From: Straminergon stramineum
Lineage: Eukaryota > Streptophyta > Bryopsida > Hypnales > Calliergonaceae
Length of the DNA: 64,000 nucleotides
Direction of reading: 5' to 3'
Assembly: GCA_963920665.1 (NCBI GenBank)
Contig: OY987272.1
Location: forward strand, 13,707,001-13,771,000
Below the pieces are notes generated by a model. It did no database searches and was not told where the DNA came from. It saw only the letters and a program-made list of their open reading frames with translations. Made by a program: the position numbers and the translations under genes. Shown piece by piece: positions 38,026 to 50,813 of this stretch. Numbering within the stretch: position 1 is the first letter of the stretch; each line of letters begins with the position of its first letter.

Positions 38026-39897
38026 CAAAAAGAGCACCTTCGTTCCTTTCCCCCTACTCAACCCACCTACCGGCCCAAGAGCGGACCGTCCCCGTTTCTA
38101 CCTACCAACTGCTACCTACCAAGCCACGATCCAGCCCGTGGTAGGGTCGCAAATTTACCCTGTTCACACGCTGCGATCGGAAAGGGCCTCCTCTCCAGCC
38201 AGGCAGCCCAGCCCAGGCCAGCCAAGGTCGTCGCCCTCCTCGCCCTCGCAGCATTTTCACGGAGCTGGATGATTGCCCAGCTTTCAGGGCCTGCGAGTAT
38301 TCGTCACTGAGCTTCACTTTGCCACAGCTCGTAACGTACGTACGCGCACAAGTCTCCTTCTTTTCATGTAAGTTTGCTTGGCCGCGGAAGATCTCTCCCG
38401 ATCCACTTTGTTTGATTGTTGCCGGAGCAAAGCTTACGGAGGAGAATATCGCCGGGGGGAATGACGGGATATCGCGGCTTGTGATTTCTTGTCCGCGTGG
38501 ATGTGAGAAACGTCTGAGAGTATGTTTCTTCGGCTTCTCTCGGGATGAGGACGGAGGATGCGGTTTTTCTATTCGAAAGCGCTCATTTGTGAATGGTTTT
38601 CTGTGGTGTTAGCGGAATTGAGTAGTGTTCATGGTTAGCCTTACGGCATTGAAGGTTTTGCATTGGAATGTAATGTGGCGCTTTATTTTCGTTCTTTTTG
38701 TGGAAAACCTACGGGTGGCATTTGTTTGCACCTGAAAAAGTCACATCTAGTGTCTGTCCTTTTCTGTAGTGTGAGGGTTGGGGTAGAAGCACGTTTCGGT
38801 CTGGTGGTGCGTGCACGGGATTTGACTCTAGTCGGTGGTGCGCATGGCTGTGTTCGAGATCAGGCGCAAGGGTGTGTTGTGAGGTTTTTACATAACTCGT
38901 TGAGTGGTGTGGGGCTGCGTTAGGGTAGAAGCGGGATGTTTTCTTGCTGTTTGTAATGGAATGTGATGCTGTTGAGGCCCGCCACGTGATAGCATTCAGT
39001 CATTCTTTAGGTCAGATCTAGTGCCGTCTTTCCTTTTTCACAGGTTTTACTTAAGTTTTTTCCCCTATTCTTGTTCAGAATCTGTAAATCTAGGAGTTTC
39101 TCTGCTGTACTTCCCCGGATCACCAGCGTGGATGGGGAGGTTGTTCACAGTTTTTCTTTGCTCGTTGTGTCGTTTCTTGAGATGTCCACATGAGGACGTT
39201 ACAGGCGTTATCTTCCATGTTTTGCCATTCCAACTGTGATTTGTTAATGCCCGCGGTTTGAGTTCAAAATGAGAGTTGTGCCTGCTCAGATTTGTGAGCA
39301 ATGTGGTCTGAGTTGGCCCTGCAGAGATATATGCTCGAACTTGTAAGCTGTAGCCTGAAAGCCTGTAAGGCATGAGAGTGTCTGAGTTGTGTTGTTTTAT
39401 TGTATTAGAACAGAAAATGCTCTGTTTTTTTTCCCATTACCGAACTATTAAATTACATATCTGGTTTGATCCGAAGAGTTTAGCAGAGGCCCTGGCAAAC
39501 TAGTTTCAAAGTTATGAGCATGAAGTTTCTGGTTTGTAGTGATATTAGATTCAAGCAGTGAGGAATCCAGCTTCTTATAGTCTAATCTGATCACGAATCT
39601 AAACTTCTATTGACGTTCTTGTGATGCAGAGTGGGGAGCATGTCATTTTATCTGGAGTTTGAACTTCTGTAATCTTTCACTAAGAAAGTTCTATGCTTGT
39701 TGGAAATGGCTTTGTGAAACTCCACCCTGATAGTGCATGACTGGATTTGAGCCGCCCACTTCTGGGATAGGATATTGACGAGCTCATGGCAGTGATTGTC
39801 AAGTGACCTAGGGTCAGATAAAGGCCAAGTCTATCTGTCGATACATAGTTGATAAGCTGTCAAAATTGGAGGCGTGAGCCGCCACTCCAAAGCAGAA
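38026..39897 (+). promoter_or_regulatory. Upstream and 5'-leader region of the UDP-sugar transporter
   Basis: Base composition switches to GC-richer DNA at about 38030, with pyrimidine-rich and CCAGCC/AGGC-rich text to 38300, and stays less AT-rich up to the start codon. This fits a promoter plus a long, possibly spliced, 5' UTR. I could not define the transcription start or leader introns. Open frames here (for example 38319-38612) resemble no family. Confidence 0.4.
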
Positions 39898-42286
39898 ATG
39901 ATGAATTCAGTGAAAAGTATGTCGGAGAAATCTGACAAGAAAGAAGATAAGAAAGGTGGAGTCTCCGATGTTGGAGCTTGGGCAATGAATATCGTTAGCT
40001 CTGTGGGGATCATCATGGCGAACAAGCAAGTTATGTCTAAAGGAGGCTATGACTATAGATTTGGTAAGGAAACTACACAATTGTGAAGGACCACTTGACA
40101 TTGTGAGGGGTGCCATATTTATATAGTTGATATTGCTGATTGGTCATTTACATCAAATTTTCTGAAAACAGTCCTCATGTAAATTTTGCATCGAGTTTCA
40201 TACTATCTGAGGTGATTAATGACCATGCTTGTTGATTAAATCTGATTGTGACTACTTCTCTGACAAAAAGACGTGGATATTTGCCACAGCAACGACTTTG
40301 ACGGCATTTCACTTCTCAGTGACAGCAGGAGTGGGTTACCTTTCCTCTGCATTAGGCTACTCCGTCTCCAAGCATGTTCCCTTCAAAGACTTGTTTTTGT
40401 TCTCCCTGGTGTCAAACACATCCATCGTTGCCATGAATCTCAGTCTCATGCTCAACTCAGTGGGTTTCTACCAGGTATGAGTAAGATTTTGATTGGGTTT
40501 GTGCGATGACGAAGACAATTCTATCTCGTGAGTGCTAGGATGCCCCTTGCAGAAAGGATGTAATTCTTTATATGCCCTGTCGTGTTATGTTATCTTTAAT
40601 AAAGGGATGCAGTGGTCAAATGGAAGAGTCGCTTCACACGTTCAAATTTGCTTTGGTAGTTATATAAGCATGAAAAAACAGAAGATTTATGTGGTACTCT
40701 TTGCAATCGTTATCAGTAAAGAGTTATGTGAAAGTACAGACACAATACCACTCTTTAGAGCACCTACAGCCGATGGCGTATTATCGAAAGATAAATTGGC
40801 AGTAGTTTTTGAAGGTTTCGGTTCCAGATACGCGTGTTTTGTTTGGCTGATGATCGCGGGGGTTGTTCTTTTTTACAGATTGCGAAGTTGAGTATGATAC
40901 CAACCGTGTGTGTGTTGGAATGGTTACTGCACAGCAAGACTTACACAAGAGAAGTGAAGATATCCGTGTTTGTTGTCATGATCGGGGTAGGGGTGTGCAC
41001 CGTTACAGACGTGAATGTCAACTTTCAAGGATTTATGGCGGCAGTGATTGCAGTAATTTCTACTTCGCTTCAACAAATTGTAAGCCTTGGTCATTTTCTT
41101 AAAGATGCTGCATCTGCCCAAGTCTTGAATTTGCTAGTTTAAGCATCGATGTGTGTTGTTGCTCCTGCTTCATTAGTGATATTTTCTAATTTTGTCATTT
41201 TGTAGCGTGATTCGTCTGTTTATCTATGAGTCGAGGAAGACCTGAGAGTGCTGAAGAAACTCATTTGTTGACACTTATTGCAGTACATTGGTGCGCTACA
41301 AAAGAAACACAGCTGTGGTTCGTTTGAGTTGTTGAGCAAGACCGCACCTATTCAGGCAGCATCACTTGTTATAATAGGGCCCTTCGTCGACTACATTCTG
41401 ATTGGAGAAAACCTTTTGAAATATACCTACACCTCAGGAGCCATTGTAAGCTATCGTGTGAATTGAAATGTAGATTCTGCGAAGAGGAGGATGTGTTGTG
41501 GAGACAGGAAAATCTTTGTTCTATTTTCTGGTTGTTTTGAGATTTTCCAAATAAGCGTGCTAATCCTTTTCGTATTAATTTGAGTGTCTTTTTTAGGATA
41601 AATTTGTCATTAGTGCTATCATTGCACCAACAGGAATCGCTCTTGCTCTTTGTGTGGGCATACTTCTGGGTTTTAAATTTGATTCCTACTATGTTTTTGC
41701 TTAGTCTTCTAACTCTATTTCATCGTGGTATTGTGTGCAGTTCTTTATACTGCTTTCGTGTACTCTTGCAGTTTTTTGCAATGTGAGCCAATACCTGTGC
41801 ATTGGACGATTCTCTGCCGTGACATTCCAGGTCAGATACTCTTAACGCTTGGAGGATATGATATTGTTCACCCTCTTTGTTTTGTGTATGTGCAAATCGT
41901 TAATGACACAACAAAACGAGCCTTTGGGAATTGCAAATTAATCTTTGAAAGGATCTGTGTCGAACTTTGGCAAAGGAAGTCCTTTATATTGTGAGTCCTG
42001 AATCTTTGATCGGTTTTTATCACAGGTGTTGGGACACATGAAGACGGTGTGCGTCCTGACTTTGGGATGGATTCTGTTCGACTCCGTATTGACGGGAAAG
42101 AACATGATGGGTATGTTGATGGCTATCATTGGGATGATCACATACAGTTGGGCTGTCGAAGTCGCCAAGTCTGAAGCATCTAAGAAGGCAACAATCAAAG
42201 TGAAGGAGCCCTCTTTTAGAGAAGAGGATGTGTCGCTTTTGAACAGTGACGCAGACCTTGAATATGGAAAGTCTGACAAGGAGTGA
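39898..42286 (+). CDS. URGT: UDP-rhamnose/UDP-galactose transporter (6 exons)
   Basis: Member of the NST-KT branch of the drug/metabolite transporter superfamily. It moves UDP-rhamnose and UDP-galactose into the Golgi lumen in exchange for UMP, for pectin and glycan synthesis. Exons: 39898-40063, 40290-40474, 40879-41079, 41284-41445, 41741-41830, 42026-42286. The sum is 1065 nt, 354 residues, all GT-AG, with phase kept. After a charged N terminus (KSDKKEDKK) come [106 protein letters not shown] and [15 protein letters not shown] (269-283). These match Arabidopsis URGT proteins almost block for block, consistent with about ten membrane helices. The hydrophilic C-terminal tail from about residue 310 is cytosolic by family topology. 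Start: first ATG of an ATGATG pair, just before the conserved region. Which sugar is preferred cannot be read from sequence alone. Confidence 0.94.
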
Positions 42287-42954
42287 GCATGCGTATCATT
42301 CTGTCTGTCATTTTATGGGCTCTGAAATGCATGGCTCTCCACGTAGGATTAACCCGTAAATGCGCAGCCCTGAGACTGCGGTCAAACTCCATTTGCTTTC
42401 CCCTTCTATTTCAACTTTTACATGCTAATTTATCTATTCTTTCTAGTAATCTAGGTTTACGACTGCTTTGTCGAGGTCCAGTAATCTTCAAATCTTCTGT
42501 TGAAGGGCTCTACCTGATATATATTGTTGAAGTTTCAACCCCATTCTTGAATGTTACCTTCATTTTTTTTTCATGTAGAGATATTCTTCATGTAAGATAC
42601 TTTATTCTATTGGAAGAGATCGTGGGCCTGTGCATAGCGAACACTCAACTGGAACGGAGTATGGGATCGACGGCACCCACAATCAATTGATTGTTCCATG
42701 TTTTTGTATCTTCAGAAGTGATGATGTTTCGACTCTTTGGCTTCGCTGTGAATTGAAGCACGAGGGTGGGAGACGATACGCTCTCTTGTCAGTTCATGAG
42801 AAATGATCCAGAGGGTGAAAATATTTTTACGGCCATGAGTCAGGTGTCTGGGTTGGAAGTCATGAAGGCTTGTGAGTACTTAACTTTGTCGAAGTCCCAA
42901 ATCACCGTACAGTCAGCTGTCAGTTTTTTATTCTTTGATTGCAAGAATGAGTTT
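42287..42954 (+). other. Probable 3' UTR and flank of the transporter gene
   Basis: Sequence remains less AT-rich for some hundreds of bases after the stop codon. A 135-codon open frame (42283-42690) has no domain or splice support and is most likely UTR. Confidence 0.4.
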
Positions 42955-43506
42955 TTAACCCCTAAGCGCTCAGACGTCCAATTTCTGGACGATAAACTCC
43001 AGTTTCATCCTCCTAACTACTTGGATGAAAGTTATTATAATTTGTGGACATATGTTATCAAGTTGTTGGCCTATCTAAGGGTTGGATTTGGTGTTACTAG
43101 AATACATATTTTTCTAAAATTACCAATGTGAAAGTATGTCAACGGGTCAAATTGCATTGACTCGAGTTCAAAAATGGATTTGCCAAAATGAGGTCATAGA
43201 TAGGAAGAATACAAAAGTTTCAGAAAATCACCATGTGGAGAAAACCTCATATCAAATTTTATTCATAAAATGATAATATTTTGCTTGTAATCAAATTTTG
43301 AAGGAATTTTAGAATTTTTCTTTCAAAATTTATAGAAAAAAATGGTTATAGCATTGGTGAATCTAACCTTACAGATGAAATCTACAAATCAAAATTTACA
43401 ACTTTTATTTCTATACCAATTCCAAAAGATGCTTCCAAATAGCACTTCGTAATGATTTTTCTCAAATTGTCAATTTTGGAGATGAATCTGGACGTTTAGG
43501 GGTTAA
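42955..43506. mobile_element. piggyBac-like TTAA element, 552 bp
   Basis: The left end reads TTAACCCCTAAGCGCTCAGA, then CGTCC. The right end, reverse-complemented, reads TTAACCCCTAAACGTCCAG. TTAA is intact on both sides. Next to the left repeat is a palindrome, CGTCCAATTTCTGGACG, the same kind of subterminal hairpin as at 22184. The 500-bp interior has no transposase frame. Confidence 0.8.
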
Positions 43507-44279
43507 AAAACTTGATAAGCTTGACCTGCAAGAATGAGTTTCTCTGACCTAGAAACCGTACTTCTTGAATTATTTGCAACGTAATATTTATTCCTCCTCT
43601 GTCTTGCTAATCCTGGAACAATCTGCTGAACGAACAGTGACCCGTATTTAAATCTTTCGGACTGTGGATACTTGATTCTTCAATGTGTGGATGCTGAAGA
43701 TTTTAAAATGGCTTGCTATGAGAGCATTTTCAACGTGAAAGCTTGTAACTAATTCCACCAGAATAAAAAAATTAGAATAGGAGTGACTTGGATGTAATTC
43801 AACAATTTTTGTGAAAGTATGTTTGAGGTGTCCAGCTCCTACACAAGGGGTAATGTAACAACACACCTAGTTGTGATATGGAGTTGTGGTCGCATTTGGG
43901 TACATCTCTTTTTAGCACTTTGAAAATTCAGTTTATTTTTATAATGTCCCATGAATCTAGAATCGCTAGGTGATTGCCAAGAAGACACCACAAAAACTTT
44001 TCAATTTAATAATGGGAACCATGTTGAATTGCTAATTTTGATGCAATTAGGTGCATGTGCCATTATACTAGTAGGCCCTAGAAGACACTTTGGATGCCTT
44101 TTCAATGTTGGAATATGAAATTTGAAGCATAATTTCTAAAATTGGTATTAGTGCATAGTCAAAGAATTACATTATTTAGAAGTCACAACCAATGAAGGTT
44201 GGGTATGCTTTGATAATCATCTAATTTTTGGAGTGTGAATTGCATATGAGGGAAATGTCCATGTGTATAGTGTGTCCAT

Positions 44280-44545
44280 GAGAATGATCCATACTTTAAG
44301 TTAGGTTGCTTTGTTTTGTTTGTTACGTTGAGATCTTCTTGAACGTGCATCCTCCACTCACTTGCTTGTTACTATTGGAAAGCCCTGGGCTAGGAGGGGT
44401 GCTCGGGCTTGGTTTCATGGCATTTGGACATACATTGTAAAAGTTATTGAAGTTTGAAGATTTTATGAATCAAAAAATTAGAAAAAATTACTTTTACTTT
44501 TGGTTTGGTTGTGGCAATATGACAAGGCACACTGATATATATAGA
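44280..44545 (+). repeat. Dispersed repeat, copy 2 (first copy at 20935-21245)
   Basis: Same-orientation, diverged copy of 20935-21245; the shared blocks are listed there. It runs from GATCCATACTTTAAGTTAG to GACAAGGCACACT and is followed by an AT/AG microsatellite-like patch. Confidence 0.5.
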
Positions 44546-45854
44546 GAGAGATACAGTACTTGACACTCCGATATTAGGCAGTTTCAGACAGTTCCCAGAT
44601 CAATGATAGACAAGTCCAATATCATTGCTATACTAGTGAAATCCGAATATTTGCATAACATCAACGTTCACGAGAGCATCATGTTATCATAAGAATCATA
44701 TGACCATCATAAGATTTTGAGAGCATGCATTGTGGTGTTACATAGCATCATCCCAGTTTGAACATTGTGTCCTTCATAATCCAAATCGCACCGAAAAGGA
44801 AAGTGTAGCTACTATGTGAGCAACTCCACAGCAGCTAGTGTAGAAGAAATAAAATTCTTCGAGTAGTGGTGCAAATATTTGAGTGAATTGACAGGGTTAT
44901 AGGAAGTGAAATTAGATTTCGCAAAAGTGTATTTAGTCGCTAGAGTCATGTGACAACTGAGAAATTGATACCAACAATGAAATTTATTACTAATACAAAG
45001 AATGCAAGATTGCTAATAGTTCCAAATCACGCAACTCAAGAAACATCAATGCTACCATGATCTACTGACAAAGCAGTAGATCAAGTTTTTTGAGAATAGA
45101 AACAGTGATGAATCTGCAGTTCGTTTTTTTCCGAAAGTTGGAGGGAAAGCTCCTCACTTATACCCATGCAAACAAACAAACAAATTGTGCGTAAGTTTAT
45201 GTACATGAGGTGTCTATAGAGCTTTCCTAGTTGTTATCCCTGTCACCATCTTCCAATGAAAAAACACAAAGCAAGTTAAGCAAGAACATTGACGTAATGT
45301 AAACATAGAAAAAACTCTCTACAGTAACAAAACCTGTTCCCTAGGGTTGTCCAAAGGAGTTCCACATTGTGTTGAGGCCATTGCAAAGAAAGCACTACTT
45401 AACAACCCCTGTTCACTATTCACTAAGTGATATTGTAGCTGTAGTAGGCAAACTATCAAGAATGAACGTGTTAGTGCAAAGCAATGCAGGAGAATACATC
45501 TACAAAATCCATTTTGGAATTGTGTATTCTTATTGTGGTTCTTGCTCACCCTAAGTTATCTTGTGATCATGCATGTGAGGGCTGTGCATTTGTCCTACAT
45601 GTGTTGGCAGGAGTGGGGTGTGTAGTGCCATGTAACTAGGCAATCCATATTATACTATGAGTATGTGTATTGAAGGAGTACTTATAAAGTTTTGGTACTA
45701 GACCCTTCAATGGTACTGACGTCCACTACTATAGCCACTAGTGTGTGTGAGGCCGCGAGGATACTGTTTGTTAAGATAAGGTAGTGACTACTGTAGTTTG
45801 TATACACCAAGCCTATATACGTCACAACTTGGGAGGTTATCGTATGTGCAAAAC

Positions 45855-45856
<2 letters not shown>

Positions 45857-45896
<40 letters not shown>
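45857..45896. repeat. (AG)20 microsatellite
   Basis: A perfect run of twenty AG dinucleotides, preceded by AAACTA and followed by GTCAAAAG. Purity and length make it likely to vary between individuals. Confidence 0.97.
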
Positions 45897-45898
<2 letters not shown>

Positions 45899-47652
45899 CA
45901 AAAGTATTGATGATATGTCCTTAAAAGAGCTTGTTTTTTTTAACAATGATCTATAATACTATAGATGTATATTAACATATTTTAGGATCAAGACACTTCA
46001 AGAGTGTGTTATAATCCCAACTTTAAAAATTCATATCTACTTCCACAAGAGTCTAAAAAATACAAATCAAAATGGTTAGATGCAACTTCAATTTGGTTTT
46101 CAAGGAAAATTTCTCTAAATAATGTTATGGAATGTGTGCCCCCTCCAAATAGTTTGAAAGGGCTTGAAAAAGATGCTTTTAGTTCCTTCAACCACAGGTT
46201 GTAGTGTTTCACTTAAGTTTTATTTCTTTCTTATTTTTCCTCTCAAAATAAGTTTTGGATTTTGTTCATAAATTTTTTTAAATGAAAGGTGTTTCACAAC
46301 TACAAAGAGTGTATAACATTACATTTGCCTCCCTCTACATATTAATAGAGTAGTAATTCACTATTTGCAATACTCTATAATCTCACTCTCTTATACCACA
46401 TCCTCTTTTATTGCACTAATCTTGAGGAAACATTGGTACTTATTTGAAAATATTATACTTTTTATTGACATGGATAGTTTGACAATAAATAATATGGAAT
46501 TTCATGAGTATGACAAGTGTATTATGGCAAATATTTATTATAAAACATTACATTCCAATAAATTTTTTAATTTGAATTGAAATGTAATTAATTTTATCTA
46601 AAGCATAATATGAAAAGAAAAAAAATTGAAAGATAATATATTACTATTATGTAGGATTTTATAAATAAAAATACTAACTCCCAAGAGTCCAAAGGGGTGA
46701 GACTTGAAATTCAAGCTTTTCAACATGAACAAGGCAAACTAGACATCATAGGCAAAAGATCCATCACAAACACCAAGGGAACAAACCATTATAGTCTTGC
46801 ATCAACCTACGGCAAATATTTTTCAATGAATGAGATTTGGACTACATTAGGTTGAGTTAGATGCCACAATCAATGTCCTGAATGACAATGATGGTTGATT
46901 AGTGATTGCAATAGGAACTTCCACCTTTTCAATGTAAACTCATCACAAGTGACATTTGTAGGCCTTCATATTGTTGCCATGTCAAGAAATATTGTAACAA
47001 CTATAGGTGAGTAAGATGACCATTATTGATACACTTTTTGTTGATTTTAGGGTAGACAAAAGACTCTTTCGGGCCAATTGGATAGCACACTTCAAAACTT
47101 CATAACAAATTCATAGTTTGTCAAAAAAAATGTAATTTCCTTTACTCTCCCCATTTCTTACATTTCTCTTTATGTGGGAATTTTTCTTTTAGAATTTCAA
47201 TAATGCAAACAAGGCAAACTAGTCATTGTGCCCATGGTGGGCTGATTCACCATAATTGCTTGCTTTCTCTTTATTGTTGATCTACTTATATAGAGATTGT
47301 AAATGTAAGATCTTTTGAGGATTGTAAAGCAAAGCCCTCCTCAGATTTTTTTTTGAATTGCATTTTCAGTTTTAGATTAGAGAACATAATGTTTGGCCAA
47401 AAATAAATCATTGTCAACGCACCCGAGCAAGTTGGAAGAAGTCATTTCGTCTACATGTTGTGAACAATAAGGTAAGCACTTGAGCCCACTCTGGGCAAAA
47501 TCATATTAGTATTGAAAATCTTTGAACTTGAATATACACGACTATTATAATTTTGCTCATGATGGGCTTGCTACCATTTTGCACATAGCAGGTTCACTTA
47601 CCTTATATGCTCATGAAAATTTTGGAGGTCTCAGTCTAGTTGAAGTGCCTTA

Positions 47653-47945
47653 GAGCATTGACACTAGCACTTGTCATGGATTTGGCACTTGCCAAATTGG
47701 GATGACAAGTGCTATGGATCTTAAAATATTCTCATGGCACTCCATCTTAGTGAGTCAAGGATGGCACTTTAAATATAAGATTAGTGAGTTTTATCTTGTA
47801 TTTCACTTGGTAATTGATCATGTGACTATTGATGGGGCACATTTGATAAAAACATATGGGTGGGGGACAAAATTTTTGAGGTCTCTTCAAATATAGATGC
47901 AAACTTTTAGAGCATCAAATTTGACAAGTGTTGGTGCAAATGCTC
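47653..47945. mobile_element. Non-autonomous DNA element with GAGCA termini, ~293 bp
   Basis: The left end reads GAGCATTGACACTAGCACTT, then GTCA. The right end, reverse-complemented, reads GAGCATTTGCACCAACACTT, then GTCA. This gives about 24 bp of inverted repeat with several mismatches. ACTTGTCA recurs inside both ends. The outer GAGCA matches the element at 6520. Flanks TTA (left) and CTA (right) do not form a clear duplication. Confidence 0.55.
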
Positions 47946-48001
47946 CTATACACAAAGATACAAATATAAATTCAATCCCTTATGAAAAAGACATCTATCT
48001 T

Positions 48002-48149
48002 TTAACCCTTAAAGGACATTGGGGCTAAAATGTGGTCAATGGATGACATCAACATTCATTGTAGAAACAAAGAATGCACCTATTGATCTAATAATCAAAA
48101 CAATTTTGGTGACTACATTGATCATGGGGCCGCACCCTTCAAGGGTTAA
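48002..48149 (+). mobile_element. piggyBac-like TTAA MITE, 148 bp
   Basis: The left end reads TTAACCCTTAAAGGACATTG and the right end CGCACCCTTCAAGGGTTAA. TTAA is intact at both sides. Reverse-oriented, diverged copies lie at 1776-2067, which helps define the body. It sits about 430 bp upstream of the NDUFA12 start codon, so it is part of that gene's upstream region. Confidence 0.75.
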
Positions 48150-48330
48150 TGATTAGTGCTTAGAACCCCTCCCCCTTAAAGGAGAGGGGACTTGAAAGAC
48201 TTGATTTTCTTGCATATAACAATTCTTTTTTAATTTTTTTTCCAAGGCCAAGGCACATGCTTGCTTCCTCATAATCACCAGCATAAAATTTGGCTGGCCA
48301 GGGTGTGATGAAAAAGAGTTCGCTTTGTCG

Positions 48331-48470
48331 CTTCATCCATCCTCCGTCCATCACTCGTAAGTGTTCATCCTGTTCATCTTCAGCTCATCATCCATCTGTC
48401 CTCCATCAATATGCCGTCATCCGCATTCATCCACATGCACTTCATCCACACTTCATCTGATATTCATCCT
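48331..48470 (+). promoter_or_regulatory. CATC(C)-rich block upstream of NDUFA12
   Basis: About fourteen CATC words, many as TTCATCC or CCATCC, occur in some 140 bp that end about 105 bp before the NDUFA12 start codon. The plus strand is strongly pyrimidine-rich. This may be a core promoter or 5' UTR tract, or a degenerate short-unit repeat. Function is inference. Confidence 0.4.
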
Positions 48471-48575
48471 CTCTTGCTTCGGCTTGGTGTTTTGGTGCCA
48501 AGGGCTTGTGCTCGTTGTATAGCAAAAGTTTGTCGCTGAGATCTCTCACATTCTTGACCGGAGGAGGTTGGAGCG

Positions 48576-50813
48576 ATGGCGTCAGGGTGGAAGGCTGCCT
48601 TGGACAAAGTGCGCAACAACAGCTTCTTCGCCGTCTTGAAGGAAGCCAAAAGAACTGGCAACTTGTAAGCTCTCTCTTATGCTTGTGACCCCCAAGTCTG
48701 GCATTTTCCCTAATGTTGTGGTTCTTGTGGTGCCGCTCTGGAATCTCGAACGTCTTTTACTCTTCTTCTACGTGTAGAAGCTCTTGATTTCTCTGAGCCT
48801 TAAGAGTTCCAGGATCCGGAGATATTCAAGCGACCAGAGCCGTCGTTTATAGATTTTGTGAAGTAGCAATAGCGTGCTAGTTTAGTTTTGATAGTACACT
48901 CTCTAATTGCTAAGTTAAATTACTTTGAGAACTCTCTTGTTCTCAATTCCTTGTTACTTTGGAAGAAATTCTTTCCATGTTAAGGTATGGTCACCCAAGA
49001 TCGCCAACTCTGCTGTTGAGCATAGTTCGTATTTTTAGACTGGACAAACTTTCAAATTTTCTTCGTACTAAATTGGGTCAAAGGGGATTCCGACGCACTA
49101 GAAAATGCATTATTTGGATACCGTATGGAAAGGTTACAAGGGTATAGAGTTGAACTGGGACATGACCTAAAGACAACACACGTTCTGAGGTTGAAGGAGG
49201 TTCTTTTCTGAAATCAATTTGTACTAATTAGATTATAGGGTGTCGCATGTAGGTAGGTGTCGTGATTCGGTTCTTCTACCTTAGTGCTCTTCACCATCTC
49301 TACCCTTGCAACCGTGTTTCTTCGTTTCTTCTAGAAATCCTTGGAAGCAGACTCCATCCACTTCCACATCTGGATACTGGATGCTTTGTGCGCCAAATTT
49401 GCTAGAGCCAGTGCTGTCGCGTTTGGCATCCTTTTTTCCCTTTTCATGCCGATGAACTGCAAATTTGGTAGAGCATGAATTCTGTAGAGTCGGATTCAAT
49501 GTCTGAGAGGCACGGTAAACGTGCGAGATCTTTTTGGTGACTTTGTTCACTTAAATTGTTGGTTTATTGGTTTGATTATATGTTTTCTAGGCTGCATCTG
49601 TGGCCCTTGTTGTAGTTAATGTTTCGACCTTTGTCTCTTGACGCATGTTTTTATTGCGATGTTGTGGTACAGAGCCAGGGTTCTTGTCGATGGCAACTTG
49701 CTGTAAGTACATGCATTCTGTCTCGTCATCTCTTGCTATTGTTTTAAGTAATCCACATGTTTTACTAATGATGCTTTTGGTAGTAGAATGCGAGGTGTAA
49801 AGAAAGTGCTGCTTGTCCCATTATTTTGTTTAGAAATGCGCCAGAATACCGTGTTGCGGCTGATCTTTTTGTGATTGGATTTCTTTGGCAGGAATACAAA
49901 GTTGAGAGAAGCTGGTGCAACCTTGGTTGGAGAAGACACTCAAGGAAACAAGTATTATGAGAATATGAATACGCAGTATGGTATGATCGTTTGTTGAGTT
50001 TACACCTTGTGGTTTACTGTTTATGTTAGAAATGCTAGGTGCGTGTACGATAGCTGATACCTACCTCTCATAGTAGTATACTATGCAGACTCATCGGTGT
50101 TCACTGAGATTTCTTCTGGACGTTTTTGTTCATTCACTTGTCTTGTCTTGTCTTAAATTTTCATACCCTCATACAGCAAAGCAATGTCAAGGTTGCAATC
50201 GACTCTCTTGTTAAATGGGGCTCTCCCTTGAAGGCATAGAATTTGTAAGCTCAGTCAGAAGTAAAATATCTCTGACGGGATGTGTTTATCTTTTTCAGGA
50301 AGGCAAAGATGGGTGGAATATGCTGATACAGCAAATTACAATGCCTCTTCTGTTCCACCCGAGTGGCATTGTTGGCTTCATTACATTACTGACCATACCG
50401 CAGAACAGGTTCGTGCGTCATTCCCCAGAAAATTTTATGTTTCCCATATTTTGTTTTATGTATCCACATTCAAGAATGAACTTCTCGACATCACCAGCTA
50501 TACGTATTTTTTTGCATTGTCAGTGTGCATTTTTTAGAATATCCAGGTATTCCGTTTATGCGTACAGCTAGAGGTACTGTCTTGTCAAGTAACCTCACTT
50601 TCTACCTTTCGGCAGCTGCTAGCGTTGAAGCCCACGAGATACGGAATCCCTCACAAGGAGAACTTGACAGGCCGTGGAGACGGCATGATTTACCACTCCA
50701 AGGGTCATGCACTCAACTCTAGCAAGCGTGATTGGAAACGCTACCAGTCGTGGCAACCTGAGAACCCAGACGCCAACACCAAATCAAGTGCATCAACTCC
50801 AAATTCCATCTAG
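48576..50813 (+). CDS. NDUFA12: NDUFA12/B17.2 subunit of mitochondrial complex I (5 exons)
   Basis: Accessory subunit of NADH:ubiquinone oxidoreductase at the junction of the matrix and membrane arms. Exons: 48576-48664, 49673-49702, 49892-49980, 50299-50408, 50616-50813. They sum to 516 nt, 171 residues, all GT-AG. After a short basic N terminus (MASGWKAALDKVRNNS) come LVDGNLL, GATLVGEDTQGNKYYEN (48-64), TQYGRQRWVEY (67-77), NASSVPPEWHCWLHYITDH (84-102) and YHSKGHALN. These are the family hallmarks, and the plant-type C terminus ending WKRYQSWQPE is followed by a Ser/Thr/Asn-rich tail. No cleavable presequence is obvious, as is usual for this subunit. Exon 2 is only 30 nt. Length and motif order fit plant orthologues (about 160 residues). 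Confidence 0.94.

Larger units (their letters stand above)
43507..48001. other. Intergenic stretch with scattered repeats
   Basis: Apart from the repeats listed separately (44280, 45857, 47653), I see no gene. The word AACAAGGCAAACTAG occurs twice (about 46728 and 47210), which hints at a diverged direct duplication of about 480 bp. Open frames near 45369 and 46004 are short and unrecognised. Confidence 0.4.

Noticed and set aside
42283..42690. A 135-codon frame overlapping the end of the transporter gene
   Set aside because: It starts inside the last codons of the transporter exon, has no domain or membrane pattern of its own and is best read as 3' UTR.
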